Below, in pieces: positions 8,202-16,822 of a stretch of DNA of 45,516 nucleotides. Every line of letters starts with the position of its first letter. Within the stretch, counting starts at the first letter, position 1. A program made the translations under genes and the position numbers. The stretch spans positions 1 to 45,516 of the forward strand of contig VAYM01000040.1 in the NCBI GenBank assembly GCA_005884945.1, read 5' to 3'. This DNA is from Actinomycetota bacterium. Lineage in GTDB: Bacteria > Actinomycetota > Thermoleophilia > Gaiellales > Gaiellaceae. The notes under the pieces were generated by a model. That model had not been told where the DNA came from and did no database searches. It worked only from the letters and a program-made list of their open reading frames with translations.

Positions 8202-9647
8202 TGCCGGAAGTGGCGCCGGCCAGTCAGCACCATCACCGCGCCGGCGTCACGAACCGCCGCCGTCACATCGTCGTCGCGCCTCGACCCGCCCGGCTGGATG
8301 ATCGCGGTCACGCCCGCGTCGAGCGCGGCCTTCGGCCCGTCCGGGAACGGGAAGAACGCATCGGACGCGAGCACGGCACCGCGCACGTCGTGGCCGTGCT
8401 CGCGCGCTTTCTCGAGCGCGAGCTCGACGGCGTCGACGCGCGACGTCTGGCCGCCGCCGATTCCGATCGTCGCGAGCTCCTTCGCGATCACGATCGCGTT
8501 CGAGCCAACGTGCTTGCACACGCGCCACGCGAAGACGAGGTCACCCCAGATCTTTTCGTCGGGGTCGCCGCAGGCGACCTCCATTCCCTCGCGGTCGTCG
8601 ACGTCGGCGTCGCGGTCCTGGACGAGCAGGCCGCCGATCACACGTTTGTAGTCCCGCTCCGTCCGGGGCAGGCCGCGCCGCTCGCGGTCGCGCAGGATGC
8701 GCCTCGCCGACCCCGGCGCTGACCGGCCGGTTGACGGCGCAGACCATCCCGAATGCCGACACCGGATCCGATGCGAGCGCGCGCTCGTACGCCTCCTCGA
8801 TCGTCGCGGCGACGGCGACGCCGCAAGGGTTCGCGTGCTTGACGATCACGCACGTCGGCAGCGTGAACTCGCGCAGGAGCAACCGTGCTGCCGACAGGTC
8901 GAGCAGGTTGATGAGCGACAGCTCCTTGCCGTGGAGTTGCTCGACGCGCGAGAGGAGGTGGACGCGAGCACCCTCCTCGGCGTAGTAGGCGGCCCGCTGG
9001 TGCGGATTCTCGCCGTACCGCAGGTCGGCGACCTTCGTGAATGCGAGCGCGAGCGTGTCCGGGAAGGTCTCGACGTCGAACCAGCGGGCGATCGCGGCTT
9101 CGTAGGCGGCCGTCGTAGCGAACGCCTCCGCAGCGAGCGCGCGGCGCGTGTCGAGCGAGAGCTCGCCGGACTCGCGGAGCTCGTCGAGGATCGACTGGTA
9201 GCGGGAGGGGCGGCACACGGGCGCGCAGTGCGCGAAGTTCTTGGCGGCGCCGCGGAGCATCGACGGGCCGCCGACGTCGATCATCTCGACCGCCTCTTCC
9301 TCGCGCACACCGTAGCGTCCGGCGACCTCGCTGAACGGGTACAGGTTGACGCAGACGAGGTCGAACGGGCGAATCTCGTGCTCGTCGAGCGTCGCGAGGT
9401 CGTCGTCGCGGTCGCGGCGCGCGAGGATCGCAGCGTGGATGCGCGGGTGCAGCGTCTTGACCCGGCCGCCGAGCATCTCCGCGACGCCCGTCAGCTCTTC
9501 GACGCGCTCGACGTCGAGCCCGACCTCGCGCTCCAGGAAATCGGCCGTCCCACCGCTCGCGACGAGCTCGAAGCCGAGCTCGGCCAGCCCGCGCGCGAAG
9601 TCCTGCAGGCCGGTCTTGTCGTAGCAGGAGATCAGCGCGCGGCGCAC
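8198..9647 (-). pseudogene. purH: Bifunctional purH, broken inside the AICAR transformylase domain
   Basis: PurH carries out the last two steps of IMP synthesis. The IMP cyclohydrolase domain (RRALISCYDKTGL, SGGTADFL, KTLHPRIHA, IDVGGPSMLRGAAKN) and the start of the transformylase domain (RYGENPHQRAAYY, IVKHANPCGVAV) are intact from GTG 9647 down to VNRPVSAGVGE near 8706. From there the frame degenerates. In the next frame the family sequence resumes with RILRDRERRGLP, DYKRVIGGLLVQD, KHVGSNAIV, SDAFFPFPD and AIIQPGGS, and ends TGRRHFRH at 8198. About 28 codons of the transformylase domain are missing by comparison with Bacillus PurH, and the remaining pieces are out of frame. Overlaps purN by 16 bases. 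As purH is normally required for purine synthesis, an assembly deletion is a serious alternative to real inactivation. Confidence 0.85.
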
Positions 9648-10168
9648 AGCTCCCTCACGACGGCGGGCAGCAGCCGGTGCTCGACCGAATGGATGCGCTC
9701 GACCAGGGTCGCCCGCGGCTCGACCGGCACGGGCTCCTGACGAATCACGGCGCCGGTGTCGAGCCCCTCGTCGACGAAGTGCACGGTGACGCCGGTCGTG
9801 TCCACGCCGGCGGCGAGCGCGTCGTCGATCGCGCGTGCGCCCGGGAACTCCGGCAGGAGCGACGGATGGACGTTGACGATCCGCTCGCGGAACCGTTCGA
9901 GGAACGGGGCCGTCAGGAGGTGCATGTAGCCGGCGAGGACGACGAGGCGCACGCCGTGGAGCTCGAGCCAGTCGGCCATGTCGGCGTCGCGTTCCTCGCG
10001 CTCGGGGTACTCGTCGAGCGAGAACACACGCGCGGGAAGGTGCGCGGCGCGTGCGCGCTCGAGTGCGCGCACGCCGGGCCTGTTCGAGGCGACGCAGACG
10101 ATCGGAATCTCCGAGTCGATCAACGCCTGCAGGTTCGTCCCGTTGCCGCTGACGAGGACGCCGATCAC
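9632..10168 (-). CDS. purN: Phosphoribosylglycinamide formyltransferase
   Basis: A 178-residue GAR transformylase using 10-formyl-THF. It shows IGVLVSGNGTNLQALID at the N-terminus with the phosphate-binding G-N-G-T-N, VLAGYMHLL, the catalytic-site stretch IVNVHPSLLPEFPGARAIDDAL with the conserved Asn and His, and GVTVHFVDEGLDTGAVI with the catalytic Asp. Start GTG at 10168 overlaps the purM stop (GTGA), and its 3' end overlaps the purH start, giving a tightly coupled purM-purN-purH unit. Confidence 0.93.
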   Translation of the reverse strand: MIGVLVSGNGTNLQALIDSEIPIVCVASNRPGVRALERARAAHLPARVFSLDEYPEREERDADMADWLELHGVRLVVLAGYMHLLTAPFLERFRERIVNVHPSLLPEFPGARAIDDALAAGVDTTGVTVHFVDEGLDTGAVIRQEPVPVEPRATLVERIHSVEHRLLPAVVRELCAAR

Positions 10169-11073
10169 GCCAGCTCTCCGATCACGAGCGTGCCGGACGG
10201 CGGCTCCGAGACGACCGCGCACATGCCGATGCCGACGTTGAACACGCGGCGAAGCTCGTCCTCGTCGACACCCCTGTCCTCGAGCCAGGCGAAGACCTCG
10301 GGACGCTCCCACGCGCCCCAGTCGATGTGCGCCTCGATGCCGCGCGGGAGGACGCGGGTCACGTTGCTGAGGATGCCGCCGCCGGTGACGTGCGCGAGCG
10401 CCTTGACGTCGGCGTCCGCGCGCAACTCGCGGACGTCGTCGACGTACAGGCGATGCGGTGTGAGCAGGAGCTCGTCGTCGAAGTCCTCGTCGCCGACCAG
10501 GTCGCGGACGAGCGTGAACCCGTTCGTGTGCAGACCGGAGGAGGGGAGGCCGACGATCGCGTCTCCGCGCTCGCAGCGCGTGCCGTCGACGAGCGCGTCT
10601 CGGTCGACGAGCCCGACGCACGTCCCGGCGAAGTCGAGCTCGTCCGGTTGGTAGATCCCGGGCAGCTCGGCCGTCTCGCCGCCGATCAGCATGCAGCCGG
10701 CTTCGCGGCAGACGGTTGCGGCGCCGTCGACGAGCTCGGCGACCTGTTCGAGGTCGACGCTGGCCGCGGCCACGTAGTCGAGCAGGAAGAGCGGCTCGGC
10801 GCCGGTCGTGATCACGTCGTCGATGCAGTGGGCCGCGAGATCCATTCCGGCCCAGCGAAGACGTCCGGCGCGCCGCGAGAGGATCAGCTTCGAGCCGACA
10901 CCGTCGGTCGAGGCGGCGAGCAGGCGGCGCTCGTCGAGCGGGTAGAGGCCGGCGAACGCGCCGAATCCGACCGCGCCGGTGGACTCGGCCGCCCCGCGGA
11001 GCTTCTCGACGATCTCCTCGGCCTTCGCGAGCGAGACCCCGGCGGCGTCATAGGTCCTGCTCTCCCCGCTCAA
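10165..11073 (-). CDS. purM: Phosphoribosylformylglycinamidine cyclo-ligase (AIR synthetase)
   Basis: AIR synthetase of about 302 residues. Family segments: SRTYDAAGVSLAKAEEIVEKL, AASTDGVGSKLILS, GMDLAAHCIDDVITTGAEPLFLLDY, MLIGGETAELPGIY, DAIVGLPSSGLHTNGFTLVR, and AHVTGGGILSNVTRVLP. No ATG or GTG fits the beginning. A TTG at 11073 starts directly before SGESRTYDAAG and is chosen here, while a TTG at 11103 would add ten residues without family support. Neither has a clear Shine-Dalgarno, so a leaderless transcript is possible. First gene of the purM-purN-purH unit. Confidence 0.92.
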   Translation of the reverse strand: MSGESRTYDAAGVSLAKAEEIVEKLRGAAESTGAVGFGAFAGLYPLDERRLLAASTDGVGSKLILSRRAGRLRWAGMDLAAHCIDDVITTGAEPLFLLDYVAAASVDLEQVAELVDGAATVCREAGCMLIGGETAELPGIYQPDELDFAGTCVGLVDRDALVDGTRCERGDAIVGLPSSGLHTNGFTLVRDLVGDEDFDDELLLTPHRLYVDDVRELRADADVKALAHVTGGGILSNVTRVLPRGIEAHIDWGAWERPEVFAWLEDRGVDEDELRRVFNVGIGMCAVVSEPPSGTLVIGELA

Positions 11074-11116
11074 GGACCCGAGTCTACGACCCGGACCCGA
11101 CAAGGGTCGCCGTTGG

Positions 11117-11728
11117 TCACACGAAGAGCTCGCCGTACAGTTGCGGCCGCCCCTGCGGCCCGTCGGGAACGAAACGGACGACCGCCTCGCCGATCTCCAC
11201 GCTGTCCCTTCCGTACGGGACCCCCAGGATCTCCCCGAGCGCCGCAGCCTTCAGCTCAGGGTCGTCGGCGCGGAGCTGCAACTCTGCGAGCCGAAGCTCG
11301 TCGTTCTTCTCGAGCAGGTCGTCCAGCCACTCGCGCGGCGGGTGCAGCTCGAGCCGGTAGCCGGCATTCGTCGACACGAACGTGCGGCGCCCGCCGTGCT
11401 CCTGGATCCGCAGCTCGCGCACTTCCGCACGCGCGAGCGTCTCGACGAACTCGTCCTCGTCGAGAGCGAAGCCGAGGTGGTCGACGCGCGGAAGCTCCCA
11501 CTGTCCGGGCTGCACGACGACGTTGACCGCGCCGCGCTCGAGCTCCGTGAGCCGCAGCTTGAAGCCGGCGCGGTCGAGGTCTTCCCAACCGTGCCCCGCC
11601 TCGAACGACGTCACCTCCTCGCCGATGCGGCCGTGGCGCGCAATCAGGTCGAAGCCGAGCTTGCCGAGGTAACGCGCCTCGACCTCGCGGACCTTGCTCG
11701 TCACCAGGTGGTAGTGGAACAGGCGCAC
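11117..11728 (-). CDS. VOC (glyoxalase-fold) domain protein
   Basis: A 203-residue protein with a vicinal oxygen chelate fold in its first two thirds: FHYHLVTSKVREVEARYLGKLGFDLIAR, VDHLGFALDEDEF, and GGRRTFVSTNAGYRLELHPP with a terminal metal-type glutamate. A C-terminal extension of about 70 residues, acidic and then LYGELFV, is not part of the standard domain. No substrate can be named. It sits directly upstream of purM on the same strand, with 43 bases between it and the TTG used for purM, and is divergent from a second VOC gene across a 155-base structured gap. Confidence 0.75.
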   Translation of the reverse strand: MRLFHYHLVTSKVREVEARYLGKLGFDLIARHGRIGEEVTSFEAGHGWEDLDRAGFKLRLTELERGAVNVVVQPGQWELPRVDHLGFALDEDEFVETLARAEVRELRIQEHGGRRTFVSTNAGYRLELHPPREWLDDLLEKNDELRLAELQLRADDPELKAAALGEILGVPYGRDSVEIGEAVVRFVPDGPQGRPQLYGELFV

Positions 11729-11787
11729 GACCGTGATTAGAGCGGATCGGCGGGGCGGCGTTTTCGCTTGACCGACGTATGGCAGAC

Positions 11788-11841
11788 GGCCACGCGGGCA
11801 AAGCCCGCATGGCCTCTTTGCGGCGCCGCCGAGTCGGCGCC
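11788..11841. other. Two adjacent GC-rich hairpins between divergent VOC genes
   Basis: The 155-base gap between the divergent VOC genes contains two inverted repeats. The first, 11788-11814, pairs GGCCA/TGGCC and GCGGGC/GCCCGC around an AAA loop with a single C-A mismatch. The second, 11822-11841, pairs GGCGCCG with CGGCGCC around a six-base loop. No T-run follows on either strand, so these are not ordinary terminators. They would lie in the leader of the plus-strand VOC gene if transcription starts upstream of them. The rest of the gap shows no gene. Confidence 0.5.
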
Positions 11842-11883
11842 TGGAGGTTAGAGGCGCGGCGCGGCGAATCGGGACGGTTGAGC

Positions 11884-12300
11884 GTGCGCTCCGCTGGTGT
11901 CCATCACGTCGACCTCGTCGTCTCGTCGATCACGCGCAGCCTGCCGTTCTACACGGATCTTCTCGGCCCGATCGGCTACACCCGGGTCGGAGAGGTCGAA
12001 GGCGAGCGAGGCGAGACGATCTGGTACCTGTCCGGCCCCGGCACGTCGATCGGTCTCCGCGAATCGCAGAGCGACCAGTCGCACGACCGGTACGCGGTCG
12101 GGCTGCACCACCTCGCGTTCGAGGCGGAGTCGCGAGCGCAGGTCGACGAGATCGGCGACCGGCTCCGCACGCAGGGCGTCGAGCTGGAGAGCGAGCCCCA
12201 GGAGTACACCTACCAACCCGGGTACTACGCGGTGTTCTTCTTCGATCCCGACGGGATCAAGCTGGAGATCGTCTACGTCCCCGGTCTCGTTGCGGCCTGA
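11884..12300 (+). CDS. VOC family glyoxalase/dioxygenase-like protein
   Basis: A protein of about 138 residues with a complete two-motif VOC domain: AGVHHVDLVVSSITRSLPFYTDLLG with a metal-type His, TIWYLSGPGTSIGLRE, VGLHHLAFEAESRAQVDEIGDRL with a second His, and YAVFFFDPDGIKLEIVYVP with the closing Glu. That gives the usual His-His-Glu metal set. GTG 11884 is preferred because it begins directly before the fold. TTG 11878 and ATG 11779 are in frame, but the ATG would put two strong hairpins into coding sequence. Followed after 15 bases by a small membrane protein gene. Confidence 0.8.
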   Translation: MRSAGVHHVDLVVSSITRSLPFYTDLLGPIGYTRVGEVEGERGETIWYLSGPGTSIGLRESQSDQSHDRYAVGLHHLAFEAESRAQVDEIGDRLRTQGVELESEPQEYTYQPGYYAVFFFDPDGIKLEIVYVPGLVAA

Positions 12301-12315
12301 CCGAAAGGAGCGAGC

Positions 12316-12567
12316 ATGTCCACAACCCCGCCGGAGCAGCCCCAGCGTCCGATGTACGGCCGCGGGATGAACATCCAGGGGACTATGCCGATTCCCGGTA
12401 ACGCTGAGCTCGTCATCTACCTCGCGGCCACGATCCTGATCGCCATCATCGCGCTCGCGAGCGACGCCGTGAACTCCGGCGCGTTCGTGACGGCGTTCAC
12501 CGCGATCACGTTCGCGTATCTCATCTCGCGCGGCATCGCGAAGGCGTCGCGCGTCTTCGAGCAGTAG
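12316..12567 (+). CDS. Small membrane protein
   Basis: An 83-residue protein of unknown function. The first 30 residues are rich in Pro, Gln and Gly (PPEQPQRPMYGRG). Two hydrophobic stretches follow, LVIYLAATILIAIIALA and AFVTAFTAITFAYLISRGIA, fitting two short membrane spans. A Shine-Dalgarno GAAAGGAGC precedes the ATG. Probably co-transcribed with the VOC gene upstream. Ends five bases before the convergent purF stop. Confidence 0.75.
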   Translation: MSTTPPEQPQRPMYGRGMNIQGTMPIPGNAELVIYLAATILIAIIALASDAVNSGAFVTAFTAITFAYLISRGIAKASRVFEQ

Positions 12568-12572
12568 CGTCG

Positions 12573-13946
12573 TTACACGCGTTCGAACTGCAGCTTCGTG
12601 TGCCCGCGCGGGACTGCCGTCGGGTAGTCCCGCGTGAGGCACGCGCGGCAAAACGCCGACTCCGGCCGCCGCGTCGACGCTTGCAGCCCTTCCAGCGACA
12701 GGTAGGCGAGCGACGTCGCGCCGACGTGTTCGCGAACCTCCTCGACGGTTCGGTCGGACGCGATGAGCTCGTCCGGATCCGCGAAGTCGATGCCGTAGAA
12801 GCACTGAGAGACGATCGGCGGCGACGAGATGCGGAGGTGCACCTCGGCCGCTCCCGCCTCGAAGAGCATCTGCACGATCTGCCGAGTCGTGTTGCCGCGC
12901 ACGATCGAGTCGTCCACCGCGACGACGCGCTTCCCCTTCACCTCGGCGAGCGGATTGAACTTCAGCTTGATGCCCTGCTCGCGCAGGCCCTGGTCGGGCT
13001 GGATGAACGTCCTGCCGACGTAGCGGTTCTTGATCAGCCCTTCGCTGAACGGGATGTTCAGCGCGCGCGAGAAGCCGATCGCGGCCGGCGTCCCCGAGTC
13101 GGGAATCGGCAGCACGAGATCCGCCTGAACCGGCGCCTCCTCGGCCAGGCGCTCGCCCATCCGCACGCGGGCGCCGTGCATCTCGACACCCGCGAGGCGC
13201 GAGTCCGGGCGAGCGAGGTAGAAGAACTCGAAGATGCAGAGCGCGCCGCCGTCGTCCTTCGGGACGGCCTGCGTCGAACGGATGCCGCCGTCGTCCGCAA
13301 CGACGAGCTCGCCCGCACGCAGCTCGCGCTCGAAGGCGGCGCCGACGAGATCGAGCGCGCACGTCTCGGACGCAACGACCCGGTCATCGCCGAGCTTGCC
13401 GAGGCAGAGCGGCCGCATGCCGCGCGGGTCGCGGAAGGCCACGAGCGCGCCTTCGGAGAGGAGAACGACGGAGAACGCGCCGTCGAGTCGCAGCATCGTG
13501 TTCGCCACTGCCTCGGCGAGCGGCGCGGGGTCGTTCGCGATCAGCGCGGCGATCACCTCGCTGTCGGCCGTGGTCGCCAGGCGGTGCCCGGCGGCAGCGA
13601 GCTCCGTGCGCAGCTCGGCGGCGTTCGTGAGGTTGCCGTTGTGCCCGAGCGCGACCGTTCGCGCCGCTCCGTGTTGCACGAGCGGCTGCGCGTTCCACCA
13701 CTGCGACGACCCGGTCGTCGAGTAGCGCGTGTGCCCGATCGCGAGCTCGCCGTGCAGTCCTCGCAGCTTCTGCTCGTCGAAGACCTGCGTGACGAGGCCC
13801 ATGTCGCGCAGCGCAGTCACGCGGCCCTGATCGGAGACCGCGATGCCTGCGGATTCCTGACCGCGGTGCTGCAGCGCGAACAGGCCGAAGTACGTGATGC
13901 GCGCGACGTCTCGCTCGGGCGACCGGATGCCGAAGAGGCCGCACAT
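12573..13946 (-). CDS. purF: Amidophosphoribosyltransferase
   Basis: A 457-residue glutamine PRPP amidotransferase, the committed step of purine synthesis. It begins MCGLFGIRSPE, so the Cys2 nucleophile is exposed after Met removal, with no propeptide. The Ntn-glutaminase domain shows LQHRGQESAGIAV, IGHTRYSTTGSS, GHNGNLTN and LDGAFS. The phosphoribosyltransferase domain shows LPIPDSGTPAAIGFS and the PRPP loop VVAVDDSIVRGNTTR. The ATG shares its A with the TGA of purL (TGATG), so purL-purF are coupled. Confidence 0.95.
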   Translation of the reverse strand: MCGLFGIRSPERDVARITYFGLFALQHRGQESAGIAVSDQGRVTALRDMGLVTQVFDEQKLRGLHGELAIGHTRYSTTGSSQWWNAQPLVQHGAARTVALGHNGNLTNAAELRTELAAAGHRLATTADSEVIAALIANDPAPLAEAVANTMLRLDGAFSVVLLSEGALVAFRDPRGMRPLCLGKLGDDRVVASETCALDLVGAAFERELRAGELVVADDGGIRSTQAVPKDDGGALCIFEFFYLARPDSRLAGVEMHGARVRMGERLAEEAPVQADLVLPIPDSGTPAAIGFSRALNIPFSEGLIKNRYVGRTFIQPDQGLREQGIKLKFNPLAEVKGKRVVAVDDSIVRGNTTRQIVQMLFEAGAAEVHLRISSPPIVSQCFYGIDFADPDELIASDRTVEEVREHVGATSLAYLSLEGLQASTRRPESAFCRACLTRDYPTAVPRGHTKLQFERV

Positions 13947-15856
13947 CAGAGCACGGTCCCGATTTGGACGACGTTCTTCTTGCCGAGCCGTTCCACGTTT
14001 TCCGGCGCGCAAGCGAGCACGACTTGCCCCGAACGTGTCTCCGCAGGCAGGTGGACGTCGGCGCCGATGCGGCTGTGGCCCGCCGCCTCCTGCAGCGCGA
14101 CCTCGAGCCCGCCGTCCGGCACGTCGTGCGCGAGCGAAAGGAACGGCGCGACCTTCCAGACATAGCGCACGAGTGCGGCCTCGGCCGCCAGGTCGAGATC
14201 GCCCGGAGCAGTCGCGAGCAGGACGACGTCTCCGGAGCGCCACGCGCCCGGGACGAAGCGGACGTCCTGGACGAGGCCGACGCAACCGACGACGGGCGTC
14301 GGTGGGATCGACCGGCCGTCCGTGTCGTTGTAGAGCGAGACGTTTCCGGACACGACCGGAACGCCGAGCGCCTCCGCCGCCTGCGCGATCCCCTCGATCG
14401 CCTGCTCGAGCTCCCACGCGATCTCCGGCTTCTCCGGCGACCCGAAGTTCAGGCAGTCCGTGAGCGCGAGCGGCCGTCCGCCGGCGCAGGCGACGTTTCG
14501 GGCGGAGCCGAGGACGGCAAGGACGCCGGCGGTGAACGGATCGTCCTCCGCCGCGGGCGGGCCCTGCAGCGCGAACGCGAGGCCGCGGAGCGACGGGCGC
14601 AGGCGGAGAACGGCAGCGTCGAGTCCGGGCCGCCGGATCGTCCGGGAGCCGACGAGGTGGTCGTACTGCTCGTAGATCCATGCCTTCGGCGCCCTGTTGT
14701 GCCGAGACGCTCGCCGCTTCCGGACCGGCCGCGGCTCTCGCACGACGTCGTACCGCGGACACTCGTCCGTCAGGAACGTGGCCGGAATGTCGCCCACGAC
14801 CTCGCCGTCGTGCCACGCGCGCAGGGCGCCGTCGTCCGTCACGTCGCCGATCACCGTGCACGGCAGCTCGCACTTCGTGCACACACGCTCGACCGCCGCC
14901 AGCATCTGCGGCCGAACGACGGCGACCATCCGCTCCTGCGACTCGGAGATCATGATCTCCCACGCTTCCATCGCCGCCTCGCGCAGCGGCACGCGGTCGA
15001 GGTGGACCTCGATCCCCGCGCCGTCGCGCGCCATCTCCGCGAGCGCCGAGGCAAGTCCCGCAGCGCCGCAGTCCTGCAGCGACTCGACGAGCCCGCCCTC
15101 GACGAGCTCGAGCGAAGCCTCGATCAGCTTCTTGCCCGTGAAGGGATCGCCGATTTGCACGGACGGCCGCTTGTCGGGATCGTCCTCGCCGAGCTCCTGG
15201 GAGGCGAGGACGGACGCGCCGCCGATCCCGTCGCGCCCCGTCGTCGCGCCGTACAGCACGACGTGCGCCCCGGTGACGCTCGCGCGCGCGTGTGTGACTC
15301 GACCGGTCGGGAGCAACCCCACGCACATCGCGTTGACGAGGCAGTTGTCCCGGTAGGCCTCGTCGAAGACCGCCTCGCCCCCGACCGTTGCGACGCCGAC
15401 GGAGTTCCCGTAGTGGCCGATCCCTGCGACGGCGCGGCGGAAGTGGTGGTCCGGCTCGGCGAACCGGAGGCCGTCGAGGATCGCGATCGGCCGCGCGCCC
15501 ATCGCGACGATGTCCCGCAGGATCCCTCCGACGCCGGTCGCCGCACCCTGGAACGGCTCGACGGCCGAGGGGTGGTTGTGGGACTCGACCTTGAACGCGA
15601 CGGCCTCGCCCTCGCCGAGGTCGATTACGCCCGCGTTCTCACCGGGGCCCTGCAGGACGCGTTCTCCCTCGGAGGGGAGCCGTTTGAGCAGGAGCGCCGA
15701 ATGCTTGTAGCCGCAGTGCTCGGACCAGAGGAGCGAGAAGACCGCGAGCTCGAAGCCGTTCGGGTCGCGTCCGAGCAGGTCTCTGATGCGGTCGAGCTCC
15801 CCGTCGGTCAGCCCCAGCGCACGGTGAAGCGGCGGTTCCGGCGCGACCTGCGTCAA
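13946..15856 (-). CDS. purL: FGAM synthase subunit II, shorter than usual
   Basis: The small-type PurL subunit that works with PurQ and PurS, all present here. Motifs: LWSEHCGYKHS, KVESHNHPSAVEPFQGAATGVGG, GIGHYGNSVGVATVGGE, GRDGIGGAS, LQDCGAAGLASA, ESQERM, and in the second half LTDCLNFGSPEKPEIAWE, VSGNVSLYNDT and LAHDVPDGGLEVAL. It has 636 residues, whereas many members have about 720-740. The region after VVLLATAP goes straight to GDLDLAAEAALV, where homologues carry a 20-25 residue segment with a conserved Gly-Ser-Glu; another short gap seems to precede RAPKAWIYEQYDHLV. Both would be in frame. TTG 15856 is chosen because family similarity starts at APEPPLHRALGLTD. A GTG at 15925 would run into the divergent transporter gene. 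Confidence 0.9.
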   Translation of the reverse strand: MTQVAPEPPLHRALGLTDGELDRIRDLLGRDPNGFELAVFSLLWSEHCGYKHSALLLKRLPSEGERVLQGPGENAGVIDLGEGEAVAFKVESHNHPSAVEPFQGAATGVGGILRDIVAMGARPIAILDGLRFAEPDHHFRRAVAGIGHYGNSVGVATVGGEAVFDEAYRDNCLVNAMCVGLLPTGRVTHARASVTGAHVVLYGATTGRDGIGGASVLASQELGEDDPDKRPSVQIGDPFTGKKLIEASLELVEGGLVESLQDCGAAGLASALAEMARDGAGIEVHLDRVPLREAAMEAWEIMISESQERMVAVVRPQMLAAVERVCTKCELPCTVIGDVTDDGALRAWHDGEVVGDIPATFLTDECPRYDVVREPRPVRKRRASRHNRAPKAWIYEQYDHLVGSRTIRRPGLDAAVLRLRPSLRGLAFALQGPPAAEDDPFTAGVLAVLGSARNVACAGGRPLALTDCLNFGSPEKPEIAWELEQAIEGIAQAAEALGVPVVSGNVSLYNDTDGRSIPPTPVVGCVGLVQDVRFVPGAWRSGDVVLLATAPGDLDLAAEAALVRYVWKVAPFLSLAHDVPDGGLEVALQEAAGHSRIGADVHLPAETRSGQVVLACAPENVERLGKKNVVQIGTVL

Positions 15857-15910
15857 GGGCCCGAGTGTAGCGGGGAAGGACGACGGGCCCCCTCGGCGTT
15901 TGGAGAAGGA

Positions 15911-16813
15911 TTGAGCCGCCGTCACTCCCTCATGCTCCTCGCGCTCGCGGCCTTCTGGGGGTCGTCGTTCATGTTCATCAAGGTCGGGGTGCGCGAGCTC
16001 GAGCCGACGACGCTGATCTGCGCCCGGCTCGCCATCGGTGCCTTGGCGTTGCTGCCGGTCGCGCTCCTGCGGCTCGGCGCGCGGACGCTCCTCCTGGAGT
16101 CCCGCCGTGCCTGGCGGCCGCTCGTCCTGATCGGGCTCGTCAACTCCGCGATTCCGATCACCTCGATCGCGTGGGCGGAGACCCGAATCGATTCCGGGCT
16201 AACGGCTGTGATCCAGGCGGCCGCGCCGCTCTTCACTGCCCTGCTCGCCCTCCGATTCGCGCGCCACGACCGGGTCGGCGGAGCGCGGCTGCTCGGGCTG
16301 CTGGTCGGCTTCGGCGGGATCGCGCTGCTCGTGGGCGTCCAGCCGAGCGGCAACATCGTCGCGGCGCTCGCCGTCACGTTCTCGGCCCTCTGCTACGCGG
16401 TCGCGGCGATCTACAGCGCGCGAGCCCTCGTGACCGTCCAGCCGCTCGTGAGCGCCGTCGGCGCGCTCGCGGCCGCGGCGATCTCCCTGCTGCCGTTCGC
16501 GCTCGTGCAGCTGCCGTCGCGCTTCCCGAGCTGGGAGGTCACGGGTGCGGTGCTCGCGCTCGGCATCGGCGGCACGAGCGCCGGGTACGTCCTCTACTAC
16601 GCGCTGCTCGCGGGGGCCGGCGCGTCGCGCTCGATCCTGATCACGTACCTCGTTCCCGCGCTTGCGCTGGTCTACGGCGCCGTGTTCCTCGGCGAGCCCG
16701 TCCACACGGTCGCCGTCGTCGGGCTCCTGCTCGTGCTCGGCGGCGTCGCGCCCGGGACGGGTGTCGTCGGCCTCGCCCGCCGTCGGGTGCAGGCGACGGA
16801 CGTCGGCGGCTAG
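15911..16813 (+). CDS. EamA/DMT-family transporter 1
   Basis: A protein of about 300 residues with two EamA repeats and about ten membrane segments, from LMLLALAAFWGSSFMFIKVGVREL to VVGLLLVLGGVAPGTGVVGLA. Family features are WGSSFMFIK near the N-terminus and LGEPVHTVAVVG near the end of the second repeat. Such transporters export amino acids or small metabolites; the cargo is unknown. TTG 15911 with GGAG six bases upstream is the best start; ATG 15931 is an alternative. The next gene is a clear paralogue, so the pair looks like a tandem duplication. Confidence 0.88.
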   Translation: MSRRHSLMLLALAAFWGSSFMFIKVGVRELEPTTLICARLAIGALALLPVALLRLGARTLLLESRRAWRPLVLIGLVNSAIPITSIAWAETRIDSGLTAVIQAAAPLFTALLALRFARHDRVGGARLLGLLVGFGGIALLVGVQPSGNIVAALAVTFSALCYAVAAIYSARALVTVQPLVSAVGALAAAAISLLPFALVQLPSRFPSWEVTGAVLALGIGGTSAGYVLYYALLAGAGASRSILITYLVPALALVYGAVFLGEPVHTVAVVGLLLVLGGVAPGTGVVGLARRRVQATDVGG

Positions 16814-16822
16814 CCTCCGGAC

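Noticed and set aside
6548-8722. Very long plus-strand open frame antisense to cbs and purH
   Set aside because: Typical high-GC shadow; low complexity, contains no recognisable domain, and the genes opposite are certain.
13964-15900. Upstream extension of the first EamA transporter antisense to purL
   Set aside because: Only the part after TTG 15911 shows the transporter; the rest is the complement of purL.
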